Source: Algoriphagus winogradskyi | Lineage (GTDB): Bacteria > Bacteroidota > Bacteroidia > Cytophagales > Cyclobacteriaceae | Length of the DNA: 64,000 nucleotides | Assembly (NCBI RefSeq): GCF_900182815.1 | Contig: NZ_FXUA01000011.1 | Location: 1 to 64,000, forward strand | Direction of reading: 5' to 3' | Shown: piece after piece, positions 1-8,576 of the stretch | Layout of the letters: each line of letters begins with the position of its first letter | Numbering within the stretch: position 1 is the stretch's first letter | Notes under the pieces: generated by a model | What the model saw: only the letters and a program-made list of their open reading frames with translations | Database searches by the model: none | What the model was told of the DNA's origin: nothing | Position numbers and translations under genes: made by a program

Positions 1-86
1 CCACCTCTTCCCATCCCGAACAGAGAAGTTAAGCCCTGCAGCGCCGATGGTACTGGGGTTACACCCGGGAGAGTAGGTCGCCGCCT
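1..86 (+). rRNA. rrf: 5S ribosomal RNA, 3' part (cut by window edge)
   Basis: The window opens inside a 5S rRNA. The conserved core CCGAACAGAGAAGTTAAGC and the closing GGGAGAGTAGGTCGCCGCC are visible. The 5' part lies outside the window, so an rRNA operon probably extends to the left. The 3' end is placed by comparison with typical Bacteroidota 5S termini and could be off by a few bases. Confidence 0.93.
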
Positions 87-98
87 CATTTATTCTAA

Positions 99-125
99 AG
101 CCAGCTTTAAACAGCTGGCTTTTTT
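99..125 (+). terminator. Rho-independent terminator of the rRNA operon
   Basis: Perfect 8-bp stem AGCCAGCT / AGCTGGCT with a 6-nt loop, followed by a run of T. It sits 13 nt after the 5S rRNA. Confidence 0.9.
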
Positions 126-234
126 GCGTTTACAGGGTTTTGGATTTTTAGAATCTCTCTTTTATCATACTATTTTAAAATCCACTTTTCATTTTTAGAA
201 TATTGTTGCAGTTTTGCATCAAAGCCCAATTTGA

Positions 235-1479
235 ATGTCTATTCTATTTAAAGGTCTCCGTCTTGTTAATTCTAATGGTTTAAATGAATCCAAGGATTAT
301 GTTTTTGATAATGGAGAATTAACTCTTGCTACTTCTAGCAATTCTTTCAAATTTGATCAAGAAATTGATTCCTCTAATTGGCTATTGTCAGAAGGATGGA
401 TAGATCTCCGATGTAGTATGGGAGAACCCGGTTATGAGTATAAGGAGTCTATTGAAAGTTTGGCTGAATCATTAGTATCTAGTGGTTTCTCAGCTGCTGT
501 TATACTTCCTAATACCGATCCGGTAATTCAATCTAAGGGAGATGTAGATTTTGTACTTAACAGATCGAAAAAGTATACCCCCGAATTTCTAATACAAGGT
601 GCAGTCACTAAGGATACGGATGGAGAGAATTTGACAGAAATACTCGATATGCATCACCAATCTGGAGTATCTATTTTTGGTGAAGGCAATAAGCCATTAG
701 CAAATGGAGATCGCTATATGAAAATTCTCCAATATCTCCAAAAGTTCAATGGAGTCCTTTTTGATCATGCTTATGATCCTTTATTAGCAATCTTTGGCCA
801 TATGCATGAGGGGGAAAATTCTACCATGCTTGGTGTAAAAGGAATTCCAAATCTTGCTGAAGATGTAGCCATTCAGAGAAATCTTGAGATTATCCGCTAT
901 ACTGGCGGTCGAGTTCATTTTCAAACTGTAAACACTGCAAAAGGGGTTAACCTTATAAGGGGAGCAAAAGCTGAAGGGCTGAATGTTACCGCTGACATAT
1001 CTATATATCAATTATTGTTTTCGGATGGAGACTTGATGGATTTTGATCCCAATCTTAAAGTGTTGCCGCCTTTTAGAGGTATTTTGGATAGAGATGCTTT
1101 GATGGAAGGTCTGAAAGATGGAACTATAGATGCTCTTGTAAGTAACCATCAACCGGAAGACCGTGATTCTAAATTCATGGAATTTGATTTGGCTAATTTT
1201 GGTATGGCAGGGTTGCAGACTTTTCTTCCAGCCCTGGTGAAACTTGAAAATGAGCTTGGATGGCCACTGCTTATTGAGAAAATCACTTCCGGTCCAAAGG
1301 CTATATTGCCTCACAAACTTTGTAAATCATGGACCATATTTGATCCAGAAGCAAAATGGGATTTTGATGATAAGTCAAACAAATCTCTTTCATCTAATTC
1401 ACCTTGGTATGGGAAAAAACTTAAAGGTCAGGTGAAATACGTGATTCAAAAAGGACAATTAGTACAATCTGATGTATAA
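235..1479 (+). CDS. Dihydroorotase-like amidohydrolase lacking metal ligands
   Basis: 414 aa, length and overall pattern of a type I dihydroorotase (pyrimidine synthesis). The active-site block that normally reads DLHVHLREPG is DLRCSMGEPG (residues 57-66), so both metal-binding His (now R59 and S61) and the substrate Arg (G63) are gone. The late motif TDHAPH is SNHQPE (302-307), with Asn in place of the catalytic Asp, and the SDDG block near 148-151 is FGEG. PNTDP (92-96), H178 and H228 remain. The reading frame is intact, so this looks like a maintained non-catalytic paralogue rather than a pseudogene. By analogy with inactive PyrC-like subunits of aspartate transcarbamoylase complexes it might be structural, but that is inference. 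The next gene overlaps its end by 8 nt. Confidence 0.8.
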   Translation: MSILFKGLRLVNSNGLNESKDYVFDNGELTLATSSNSFKFDQEIDSSNWLLSEGWIDLRCSMGEPGYEYKESIESLAESLVSSGFSAAVILPNTDPVIQSKGDVDFVLNRSKKYTPEFLIQGAVTKDTDGENLTEILDMHHQSGVSIFGEGNKPLANGDRYMKILQYLQKFNGVLFDHAYDPLLAIFGHMHEGENSTMLGVKGIPNLAEDVAIQRNLEIIRYTGGRVHFQTVNTAKGVNLIRGAKAEGLNVTADISIYQLLFSDGDLMDFDPNLKVLPPFRGILDRDALMEGLKDGTIDALVSNHQPEDRDSKFMEFDLANFGMAGLQTFLPALVKLENELGWPLLIEKITSGPKAILPHKLCKSWTIFDPEAKWDFDDKSNKSLSSNSPWYGKKLKGQVKYVIQKGQLVQSDV

Positions 1480-1984
1480 GTACTTTAGCTCAGCTTACAA
1501 ATTTGGTGGAATAGCAGGTGCTTTTAGTGTTCTAGCATTCATCTCCCTTTCATTTTTGTACCCAGATCCTACTAACTTAAATCTCGTGTTTGGTTATGTG
1601 ATTACTCCTGTTGCTATCTTTTTAGCAATTAAGTTTTTTAAGGAATACAGTAATAATGGTTATTTATCCTTTGCCGAAGGAATGTCTGTGGGGTTCGTAG
1701 CTTATATGTTAGAAGCAATGGTGTCTCTTGTGGGAATTTGGTTGGTACTTTTGCTACATACTACATTGTTTGAGCAAATCAAAGAATCAAAACTTGAAGT
1801 ATTGTCCGGTAGTAAAGAATCCATAGTAGCTCAGGTGGGAGAAAATTCGTTTAACTTAACCCTTGAAAGTATTCGAAATATGGTGCCTTGGGATATCGCA
1901 CTGAATGATGCGCTATGGAAAATCATCCCAGGACTGTTTTTTACTATTATTATATCTATTATTTTAAGGAAAAATCCTAACTAA
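1472..1984 (+). CDS. DUF4199 family membrane protein
   Basis: 170 aa with about four hydrophobic segments (roughly residues 10-30, 38-56, 70-98 and 148-166) and a polar loop between the third and fourth. The pattern fits DUF4199, a Bacteroidota membrane family of unknown function. The ATG overlaps the end of the dihydroorotase-like gene by 8 nt, so translation is probably coupled. It is followed 7 nt later by a second DUF4199 protein. No catalytic residues are recognisable. Confidence 0.75.
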   Translation: MYKYFSSAYKFGGIAGAFSVLAFISLSFLYPDPTNLNLVFGYVITPVAIFLAIKFFKEYSNNGYLSFAEGMSVGFVAYMLEAMVSLVGIWLVLLLHTTLFEQIKESKLEVLSGSKESIVAQVGENSFNLTLESIRNMVPWDIALNDALWKIIPGLFFTIIISIILRKNPN

Positions 1985-1991
1985 CGAACTC

Positions 1992-2540
1992 ATGGAAGAA
2001 CAACAGTCTCCTTTTCAGGCAGCAATAAAACCAGGTCTAACAATTGGTTTAGTCAGCTTAGCGCTCACCTTCATTGCATATTTTATTGATTCAACCCTAC
2101 TAGGATCTGCTTGGTTTGGTTTGGTAGCCATAGTATTATTCTTTGTGTTAATTATTTATTTTGGTAAGGAGTATAGAACTGAAATTGGCGGTTTTATGAG
2201 TTTTGGGACAGCCTTTAACTTTAGTTTTATTGCCATGGTGATATCAGGGTTGATTGGGTTGTTAGGTCAAATTCTCTTATTCCATGTAATTGATCCTTCT
2301 TTAGCAAGCGTATTAGCAGATCAGGCCTTTGAAACTCAAATGTCCATGATGGAAAAATTTGGCCAAAACCCTGATTCTATGGATCCTGCCATACTAGAAC
2401 AAATGAGAGCTAGCACTTCTAAAGGATTTACCTTGTCTGGCCAGCTTATGAGTTTTGGCTTTGGACTGATTGTGTATGCGATTATTGCCTTAATTTTGGG
2501 AGCTATTCTTAAGAAAAAGGATAAGTCTCTCGATTATTAA
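1992..2540 (+). CDS. DUF4199 family membrane protein, second copy
   Basis: 182 aa, four predicted membrane segments and a long polar, Met-rich loop (about residues 110-145). It has the same architecture as the preceding gene, so the two are probably old paralogues that may form a heteromer (inference). It lies 3 nt before a polyprenyl-phosphate-type glycosyltransferase, which hints at a membrane glycolipid role, but nothing in the sequence proves it. Confidence 0.75.
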   Translation: MEEQQSPFQAAIKPGLTIGLVSLALTFIAYFIDSTLLGSAWFGLVAIVLFFVLIIYFGKEYRTEIGGFMSFGTAFNFSFIAMVISGLIGLLGQILLFHVIDPSLASVLADQAFETQMSMMEKFGQNPDSMDPAILEQMRASTSKGFTLSGQLMSFGFGLIVYAIIALILGAILKKKDKSLDY

Positions 2541-2543
2541 ATT

Positions 2544-3506
2544 ATGACCCAAATTTCAGTTGTAGTTCCTGTATTTAACGAGGAGGAGTCACTGCCTGAA
2601 TTAACTCAATGGATTAGCCGTGTCATGCATGATCACGGCTTTTCTTATGAGTTGATTTTCATCAATGATGGTAGTACTGATAATTCCTGGGGGATAATTA
2701 ATTCGCTTTCCCAGCAATTCAATGAGGTGAGAGGGATTAATTTTACCAGAAATTACGGGAAATCCGCAGCATTGGATGCCGGGTTTAAGAAGGCCAGTGG
2801 TGATGTAGTGATCACTATGGATGCAGATCTTCAGGATAGCCCTGATGAAATTCCTGGCCTGTACGTAATGATTACTGAAGGGAAATTTGATGTAGTTTCT
2901 GGATGGAAAAAGGAACGTCATGATCCATTAGGTAAAACTATTCCATCAAGATTCTTCAATGGAGTGACCCGATGGATTTCAGGGATTAAATTGCATGACT
3001 TTAATTGTGGCCTGAAAGCCTACCGACGCAAAGTAGTTAAGAATATCCAGATCTACGGGGAGATGCATCGATACATTCCCTTGCTTGCCAAATGGAATGG
3101 CTTTGGGAAAATAGGGGAAAAAGTAGTCCAGCATCAAGCCAGAAAGTACGGCTACTCGAAGTTTGGTCTTGAGCGGTTCTTGAATGGATTCTTGGATTTG
3201 ATCTCGGTTTCTTTTGTACATAGATACAAAAAGAAGCCTATGCATTTTTTTGGCTTATTGGGTAGTTTTTCATTTTTGACTGGTTTCTTAATCACTTGTT
3301 GGTTGATCTTCGAAAAGGTTTACGGATTGAGTAAAGGCCATAATGTGAGAGAAATTACCGAGCAGCCTTTATTCTTTTTGGCATTGGTTGCTTTGATTAT
3401 TGGAGTGCAATTATTTGTGACAGGCTTTATTGCTGAGCTGATGACTTCAAATCAATCCAAAGAAGCTGAATACAAAATTGACGAAGAGATAAACTTCGAC
3501 TTTTAA
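2544..3506 (+). CDS. Family 2 glycosyltransferase, GtrB/DPM1-like, membrane-anchored
   Basis: 320 aa. The N-terminal GT-A domain has the start motif VVPVFNEEESLPEL, a DGSTDNS motif and the nucleotide/metal motif MDADLQDSPDE. Two hydrophobic segments follow at about 235-262 and 273-300. This is the layout of enzymes that transfer a sugar from a nucleotide donor to polyprenyl phosphate at the inner membrane (ArnC, GtrB, DPM1 type). Donor and acceptor cannot be read from sequence. The stop codon overlaps the next start as TAATG, indicating translational coupling with the second glycosyltransferase. Confidence 0.88.
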   Translation: MTQISVVVPVFNEEESLPELTQWISRVMHDHGFSYELIFINDGSTDNSWGIINSLSQQFNEVRGINFTRNYGKSAALDAGFKKASGDVVITMDADLQDSPDEIPGLYVMITEGKFDVVSGWKKERHDPLGKTIPSRFFNGVTRWISGIKLHDFNCGLKAYRRKVVKNIQIYGEMHRYIPLLAKWNGFGKIGEKVVQHQARKYGYSKFGLERFLNGFLDLISVSFVHRYKKKPMHFFGLLGSFSFLTGFLITCWLIFEKVYGLSKGHNVREITEQPLFFLALVALIIGVQLFVTGFIAELMTSNQSKEAEYKIDEEINFDF

Positions 3507-4468
3507 TGAAGTTTTCGGTAATCATACCGGTTTATAATCGACCTGAGGAGTTAAAAGAACTACTATTAAGTCTTGCTAAGCAAAGTCTTACTGCTTTTGA
3601 AGTGGTCGTAATTGAGGATGGATCTTCTATTGACTCATCAGAAATTATAAATGAATTCAGTTCACAACTAGATATTCAATACCTACCACAAGCAAACACA
3701 GGTCAAGGGTTTGCACGTAACAACGGGATGAAAATTGCCAATGGGGATTATTTTGTCATTCTGGATTCTGATGTGCTATTACCCAGAGATTATTTGCACA
3801 ACCTCTCCAAAGCGATTCAAGATAGAAAGCTTGATGCGTTTGGGGGACCGGATGCTGCTGCTGCTGATTTTTCTGATTTACAGAAAGCAATGGATTTCGC
3901 GATGACTTCGGTTTGGACTACTGGCGGCATTCGTGGAAAAATGAAGGACCCATCTAAATACCAAGCCCGTGGATTTAATATGGGTGTGTCAAAAACTGTA
4001 TTTGAGGTTACAGGTGGTTTTGCAGATCCAAATCAGGGAGAGGATATTGAATGGAGTATCCGTATTAAAAATGCTGGATTCAAACTTGAATTGGTTCGAG
4101 AGGCTTACGTTTATCACAAGCGTAAAAACACGCTTTTTTCATTTGCAAAGCAGGCTTTCTCCTTCGGAAGAAATCGGGTAAACGTATCAAGATTTCATCC
4201 AGGTGCCATCAAGTTGGTTCATTGGCTACCCACAGCTTTTTTGCTTTTCAGCTTAAGTATTCCGGTTTTTTATTTTCTGAATAATACCCTGTTTCAGATT
4301 TCCATTGGTCTATTTCTGGTTTGGAGTATTGGAGTTCTAGTGTCTTCTTCTTCGCAATACAACTCTTTAAAAATTGGGCTACTAAGTTGGCTGACCTCTA
4401 TGTCACAGCTGTGTTCGTATGGACTTGGCTTACCCTTAGAGGTTTTCAGGAAATTGGTTAAGGGTTAA
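3506..4468 (+). CDS. Family 2 glycosyltransferase
   Basis: 320 aa. GT-A fold signatures are VIIPVYNRPEE near the N-terminus, EDGSS, the DxD-type motif LDSDVLLP (about residue 91) and a catalytic-loop motif GEDIEWSIR (about 175). Hydrophobic segments occupy roughly 235-290. The enzyme is therefore probably membrane-associated and acts on cell-surface glycan synthesis together with the preceding gene. The start is set by TAATG coupling. The 3' end overlaps the opposing methyltransferase gene by 4 nt, tail to tail. Confidence 0.85.
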   Translation: MKFSVIIPVYNRPEELKELLLSLAKQSLTAFEVVVIEDGSSIDSSEIINEFSSQLDIQYLPQANTGQGFARNNGMKIANGDYFVILDSDVLLPRDYLHNLSKAIQDRKLDAFGGPDAAAADFSDLQKAMDFAMTSVWTTGGIRGKMKDPSKYQARGFNMGVSKTVFEVTGGFADPNQGEDIEWSIRIKNAGFKLELVREAYVYHKRKNTLFSFAKQAFSFGRNRVNVSRFHPGAIKLVHWLPTAFLLFSLSIPVFYFLNNTLFQISIGLFLVWSIGVLVSSSSQYNSLKIGLLSWLTSMSQLCSYGLGLPLEVFRKLVKG

Positions 4469-5229
4469 TCTCCTTTTCTACAAACAAAGATTACTTCATC
4501 CGGAGGTAATGCATTTTGTTTGATTACTTCTGAAGCCAGTTCCTTTACAAATAAGTTTTCCTCAATACGTATTCCAGACTTTCTCAAGCGCTTTGCATAA
4601 TCTCTTCCGAACTTTCGAACGTGATCTCTCTGCCCAAAAATCCGTTCTCTCTCGGTCGGGTCTGTAATAGATTTGTCTTCTAAAGTCTTTTCGATAGGGT
4701 AGACGGGCGATTGTAAGATGCCCCACCCGCCAGGCTTCAATACTCGATTGAACTCAGCACAGGCCCTAAGGTCGTCATCTACATGTTCCAACACATGGTT
4801 GCAAAAGACTACATCAAAGCTGTTTTCGGGAAATGGAATGTCATGCACATCCATTTTGACTTTAGCCAAAGGCGATTCAATATCAGCAGTGATGTAATCC
4901 AAATTGTCTAACCCTTCAAACCTCTCTATAAAGCAATGCTCTGGCGCGACATGAAGTACTCGAAGCGGTGCCGTAAAGAAGTCTGTTTTTTCCTCGAGGA
5001 AAAGCCACATTAATCTATGTCTTTCCAAAGACAAGCAATTAGGACATAGCGCGTTTGCTCTTGCGATTCGGCCATAAGGCAAGAATTTTTTATAGCTGTG
5101 ATCACATACCGGGCAAGTGACATCTTTGCCAGAATTCATCTGTGCAAAAACTTTCATGACTAAAGGACTTACCCGCTGTAATAGTGGTCTCGGGACGTAT
5201 CGAATTACGAAACTAATAATGGATTTCAT
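4465..5229 (-). CDS. SAM-dependent methyltransferase with N-terminal zinc ribbon
   Basis: 254 aa. Four cysteines in two CPxC knuckles (C39, C42, C62, C65) form a probable zinc ribbon. A class I methyltransferase core follows, with a methyltransferase-11-like segment DVVFCNHVLEHVDDD around 135-150 and RVLKPGGWG after it. The substrate is unknown. It is transcribed towards the glycosyltransferase pair, which suggests but does not show a role in modifying surface sugars. Confidence 0.82.
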   Translation of the reverse strand: MKSIISFVIRYVPRPLLQRVSPLVMKVFAQMNSGKDVTCPVCDHSYKKFLPYGRIARANALCPNCLSLERHRLMWLFLEEKTDFFTAPLRVLHVAPEHCFIERFEGLDNLDYITADIESPLAKVKMDVHDIPFPENSFDVVFCNHVLEHVDDDLRACAEFNRVLKPGGWGILQSPVYPIEKTLEDKSITDPTERERIFGQRDHVRKFGRDYAKRLRKSGIRIEENLFVKELASEVIKQNALPPDEVIFVCRKGD

Positions 5230-5412
5230 TTTTGGATCTAATCAAGCTGCAAGTTACGCAAAGGGCTAAAAGGAGGGTAATGAAATAGAATGTTTTGCTT
5301 TTTTAGATTTTTTAGGATTTGAGACACACTAAGGTTCTTGTTTGTGAGGAATCAATAACTATTTTAGTTGATCTGAATAGATTACCTTTTTCAATCAAAT
5401 AATAAAGCCCTT

Positions 5413-6909
5413 ATGAAGATTAGAATCTTACTATTTTTCAAACCCTTTTTACTGTTAACTATTTTGGGCTCAACTATCAATTTTGCAAGTGGTCAAGATG
5501 TAAAAACTTTTACGTTGCAAGAGTTAGTTCAGCAGGCAAAAGATAATTCTCCCCGGGCACTTCAGGCAAAAACCCAACGAGAGAATAGCTACTGGAGGTA
5601 CAGACTATTTAAATCCAATTACAATCCTCAATTAAGGCTTTCGGGTACTATTCCTCAATATTATCAGGAATACAATAATATTACACAGCCAGATGGTTCT
5701 ATTGAATTTATTGAGGTAAAGCAGAATTTGATGGACTTGGGATTGGGCTTGGAGCAGGTAATTGGGGCCACGGGTGGTACAGTTTCTGTAAATACCTCTA
5801 CGAATAGGTTTGATAATTTCCTTTCCAACCCAGGAACTCCACAAACAAGATATTCTGGCGTACCCATCAGTGTGGCTTTACAGCAGCCCATTTTTGCTTA
5901 CAACAGATTTAAATGGGATAAAAAAATTCAGCCATTACTGTTTGAAGAAAGTAAGCGTGAATATGTACAGGATATGGAACAGGTATCAGTATTCGTGACT
6001 CAATTGTATTTTGACTATTTAACTGCACAGGTTAACTATGATATCGCCACAACAAATCTTAAGAATACCGAGAACATTTATTCCATTGAACAGAAGAGAA
6101 ATAAACTTGGCGTAACACCAGAAGATGAACTTCTGCAAGTAGAACTTCAGGTATTGAATGCGCGACAAGCTATGGCCGAGGCGCAATTGTCATTAGAGAG
6201 TGCCTCTTTTTCCATGAATGCATTTATAGGCTTAAATCAATCTTCTAAGCTGAACCTGATATCTCCGGTGGATATCCCGGAGTTTGACGTGGACGTTGAG
6301 CAAGCAATTTCCCTTGCTTTTCAAAACAGGTCAGAAGTAATTGGGTTTGACAGACAAAAGAATCAAGCTGAAGCGGAAGTGGCACAGGCTAAAGGTGATC
6401 GGTTTCAAGTTCAACTAAACGCTAGGTATGGGTACAATAATGCGGCCTTCAGTTTTCCGGATCTTTACCAAAATCCTAATACTCAGGCATTGGTCAGCCT
6501 AAATCTATCAGTTCCAATTTTGGATTGGGGTAGAAATAAGGCCAGAATGTCCGTAGCAATGGCAAATCAGGAATTAGTTAACTATACCGTTGAGCAGGAG
6601 CAAATTAATTTTCAGGAAAACATTTTCACAAAAGTGAAAAACTTTATCAACATTAAGGAGCGACTGAATGTGACCAAAGTTGCTTCAGATGTGGCTCAGA
6701 GAAGATATGATATTGCATTAAGTAGGTACCAAACTGGTAATGTAACTATCTCTAACCTCAATATAGCCCAGAGCGAAAAGGACACTAATAAAAGAGCATT
6801 TTATGAGTCCTTACGTGACTTTTGGGTTGCCTATTACGAGCTAAGATCACTTACTTTATATGATTTTGAAAAGGGGGAATTACTATATATACCAGAGGCT
6901 GAAAATTGA
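5413..6909 (+). CDS. TolC family outer membrane efflux protein
   Basis: 498 aa with a signal peptide (cleavage near residue 27) and the long alternating helical / beta layout of TolC-type outer membrane factors. The repeated OEP halves span about 30-270 and 290-480. Proteins of this family form trimeric channels that span the outer membrane and periplasm and dock to inner-membrane pumps. No adaptor or pump gene is adjacent, so its partner must be encoded elsewhere. It is monocistronic here and converges on the SPFH operon. Confidence 0.88.
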   Translation: MKIRILLFFKPFLLLTILGSTINFASGQDVKTFTLQELVQQAKDNSPRALQAKTQRENSYWRYRLFKSNYNPQLRLSGTIPQYYQEYNNITQPDGSIEFIEVKQNLMDLGLGLEQVIGATGGTVSVNTSTNRFDNFLSNPGTPQTRYSGVPISVALQQPIFAYNRFKWDKKIQPLLFEESKREYVQDMEQVSVFVTQLYFDYLTAQVNYDIATTNLKNTENIYSIEQKRNKLGVTPEDELLQVELQVLNARQAMAEAQLSLESASFSMNAFIGLNQSSKLNLISPVDIPEFDVDVEQAISLAFQNRSEVIGFDRQKNQAEAEVAQAKGDRFQVQLNARYGYNNAAFSFPDLYQNPNTQALVSLNLSVPILDWGRNKARMSVAMANQELVNYTVEQEQINFQENIFTKVKNFINIKERLNVTKVASDVAQRRYDIALSRYQTGNVTISNLNIAQSEKDTNKRAFYESLRDFWVAYYELRSLTLYDFEKGELLYIPEAEN

Positions 6910-6914
6910 GAATG

Positions 6915-7112
6915 TTATTCCTGAATTGGGTTTTCGTCTGGCTTAGGGTTAGTTATGCTACCTTTAGGCAAGCGTCCAGCTTTTTTTAATGATTCCCTGA
7001 TGATCCATTCCAGCTGACCATTGGTGCTGCGGAACTCATCTCCGGCCCATTTTTCGAGCGCTTTCATCATGTTCTCATCCAGCCGTAGAGCAAATGCTTT
7101 TTTCTTAGGCAT
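6915..7112 (-). CDS. Ribbon-helix-helix (Arc-type) DNA-binding protein
   Basis: 65 aa. The segment KKKAFALRLDENMMKALEKW followed by STNGQLEWIIRESLKKAG matches the beta-ribbon, helix A and helix B of Arc/CopG-type repressors; the rest is a polar tail. It is the last gene of a minus-strand operon with the membrane PH-like and SPFH genes (3 nt and 2 nt gaps). Such proteins bind as dimers to short inverted or direct repeats. A perfect 8-bp inverted repeat just upstream of the operon's first gene (8462-8488) is a natural candidate target, giving autoregulation (inference). Confidence 0.8.
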   Translation of the reverse strand: MPKKKAFALRLDENMMKALEKWAGDEFRSTNGQLEWIIRESLKKAGRLPKGSITNPKPDENPIQE

Positions 7113-7115
7113 AAT

Positions 7116-7604
7116 TTATTCTTCCTTCCAATTTTCCATGAAAGCTGTCAGTTCTTTAGCCTTCATTGTCCCGATTAATATTTTTTTCTTTTCGCCTACA
7201 TCTATTAAAAGTCCTTGATCTCCAAGAACAGAGTAAGCTTTGGTAGTTTTATTTCCTTTAAATCCCCATCCTCCATAGTCTGAGATGGGGCTATAGTTAA
7301 TGACTTTGTATGACTTAATTGTTTCTTTTTGGAAACTTCGCCACTGACGAATAAATGGCGTGTATCTGAAAGAAATACTTTTATCATCAATCCTTGTTTC
7401 AAGTTTCAGATTGAAAATCAGGATGAAAACTAGAATCAATGAGCCAATAACTACTCCCAGGGCAATCGCCATTTCTTGTTTGTCATCGGTGGTAGCATAT
7501 AATACAATCATTAAGATAATCACTGGTACCTCTGTCAAAATCATGACGTACATGATCCAAGTACCTAGATAAGATTGGCTCTCTTTGAAAATGCGATTAG
7601 CCAT
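7116..7604 (-). CDS. Membrane protein with PH-like domain
   Basis: 162 aa. Two hydrophobic segments (about 17-37 and 45-68) are followed by a beta-rich soluble domain containing SISFRYTPF and a WG-rich turn near 110, typical of bacterial PH-like domains. No enzyme motif. It lies between the SPFH and ribbon-helix-helix genes with 2-3 nt gaps, so it probably works at the membrane with the SPFH protein. The family assignment is by pattern only. Confidence 0.6.
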   Translation of the reverse strand: MANRIFKESQSYLGTWIMYVMILTEVPVIILMIVLYATTDDKQEMAIALGVVIGSLILVFILIFNLKLETRIDDKSISFRYTPFIRQWRSFQKETIKSYKVINYSPISDYGGWGFKGNKTTKAYSVLGDQGLLIDVGEKKKILIGTMKAKELTAFMENWKEE

Positions 7605-7606
7605 GG

Positions 7607-8458
7607 CTATTGATTAAGCGTGCCTACATTTAGTACAGGACTAGCACTTTTGTCGGAACAGAGAACTACCATCAAGTTCGATACCATTACGGCCTTTTTC
7701 TCGTCATCAAATTCAATGATGTCTTTTAATTTCAAATCTGCTAATGCCATTTCTACCATTCCAACAGCTCCTTCAACAATTTTTTGTCTTGCCGCTACGA
7801 TAGCAGTTGCCTGTTGTCTTTGGAGCATGGCTGATGCAATCTCAGAGGCATAAGCCAAGTGAGAAATTCGAGCTTCAATTACTTTGATCCCCGCATGATG
7901 TAGACGTTCACTGATCTCTTGCTCTAAGGAATGGTTGACATCTTCAACGCCAGATCGGAGTGTGACCTCAGCTTCTTCAGCTTCAAAATTATCATATGGA
8001 TATAATCCAGCCATTTTTCGTATTGCTGCGTCTGACTGTAAGTGAACAAAGTTTTCATAATCATCCACATCAAATGTTGCCTTGAAGGTATCTTCCACTT
8101 GCCAAACTACGATGGTTCCGATCATTACCGGATTGCCTATTTTGTCGTTCACTTTGACTGGCTTGTTTTCAAAATTTCTCACTCGAAGTGAGATTTTCTT
8201 TTTTGTCATAAAAGGATTAACCCAGTAAAAACCATTGTCTTTTACACTTCCTTTATAGTTTCCGAAAAGTAGAAGTACCATTGATTTATTTGGTTCTACG
8301 ATGAAGAACCCACCTAGACTTATTAGTGCTACCACTACCGATAAGATGCCGACGACAATCATGATTTGCTGAATAAAAAGGGCAACTGCCAAAATAATAA
8401 GTGCAAGTACAAACAGGATCATAAAGTATCCTGACATAGGTTTAGTTATTTTTTCCAT
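7607..8458 (-). CDS. SPFH domain (prohibitin/stomatin-like) protein
   Basis: 283 aa. A long N-terminal hydrophobic region (about 12-55) is followed by a band-7/SPFH domain (about 60-230) with the typical segment EISERLHHAGIKVIEARISH, then an Ala/Gln-rich helical stretch with QRQQATAIVAARQKIVEGA. SPFH proteins build membrane-associated oligomeric microdomains. It is first in a three-gene operon with a PH-like membrane protein and an Arc-type regulator. Confidence 0.88.
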   Translation of the reverse strand: MEKITKPMSGYFMILFVLALIILAVALFIQQIMIVVGILSVVVALISLGGFFIVEPNKSMVLLLFGNYKGSVKDNGFYWVNPFMTKKKISLRVRNFENKPVKVNDKIGNPVMIGTIVVWQVEDTFKATFDVDDYENFVHLQSDAAIRKMAGLYPYDNFEAEEAEVTLRSGVEDVNHSLEQEISERLHHAGIKVIEARISHLAYASEIASAMLQRQQATAIVAARQKIVEGAVGMVEMALADLKLKDIIEFDDEKKAVMVSNLMVVLCSDKSASPVLNVGTLNQ

Positions 8459-8461
8459 GTT

Positions 8462-8488
8462 AATATGATGTTATAATGATATCATATT
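8462..8488 (-). promoter_or_regulatory. Candidate operator of the SPFH operon
   Basis: Perfect inverted repeat AATATGAT (8462-8469) and ATCATATT (8481-8488) separated by 11 nt; the inner sequence ATGATATCAT (8476-8485) is itself a palindrome. It lies 4-30 nt upstream of the SPFH start codon, where a bound repressor could block initiation. Assignment to the operon's own ribbon-helix-helix protein is inference. Confidence 0.45.
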
Positions 8489-8530
8489 GAATTACGCTAA
8501 AGTTTGATTAAGGTTCAAATTTTTGCAAAA

Positions 8531-8560
8531 AAAAATACCCCGATGTTAGTCGGGGTATTT
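8531..8560 (-). terminator. Rho-independent terminator of ftsY
   Basis: Stem AAATACCCCGA / TCGGGGTATTT with a 6-nt loop. On the minus strand it is followed by a T run. It lies 17 nt downstream of the ftsY stop. Confidence 0.9.
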
Positions 8561-8576
8561 GATTAAGTTCGGTTCC

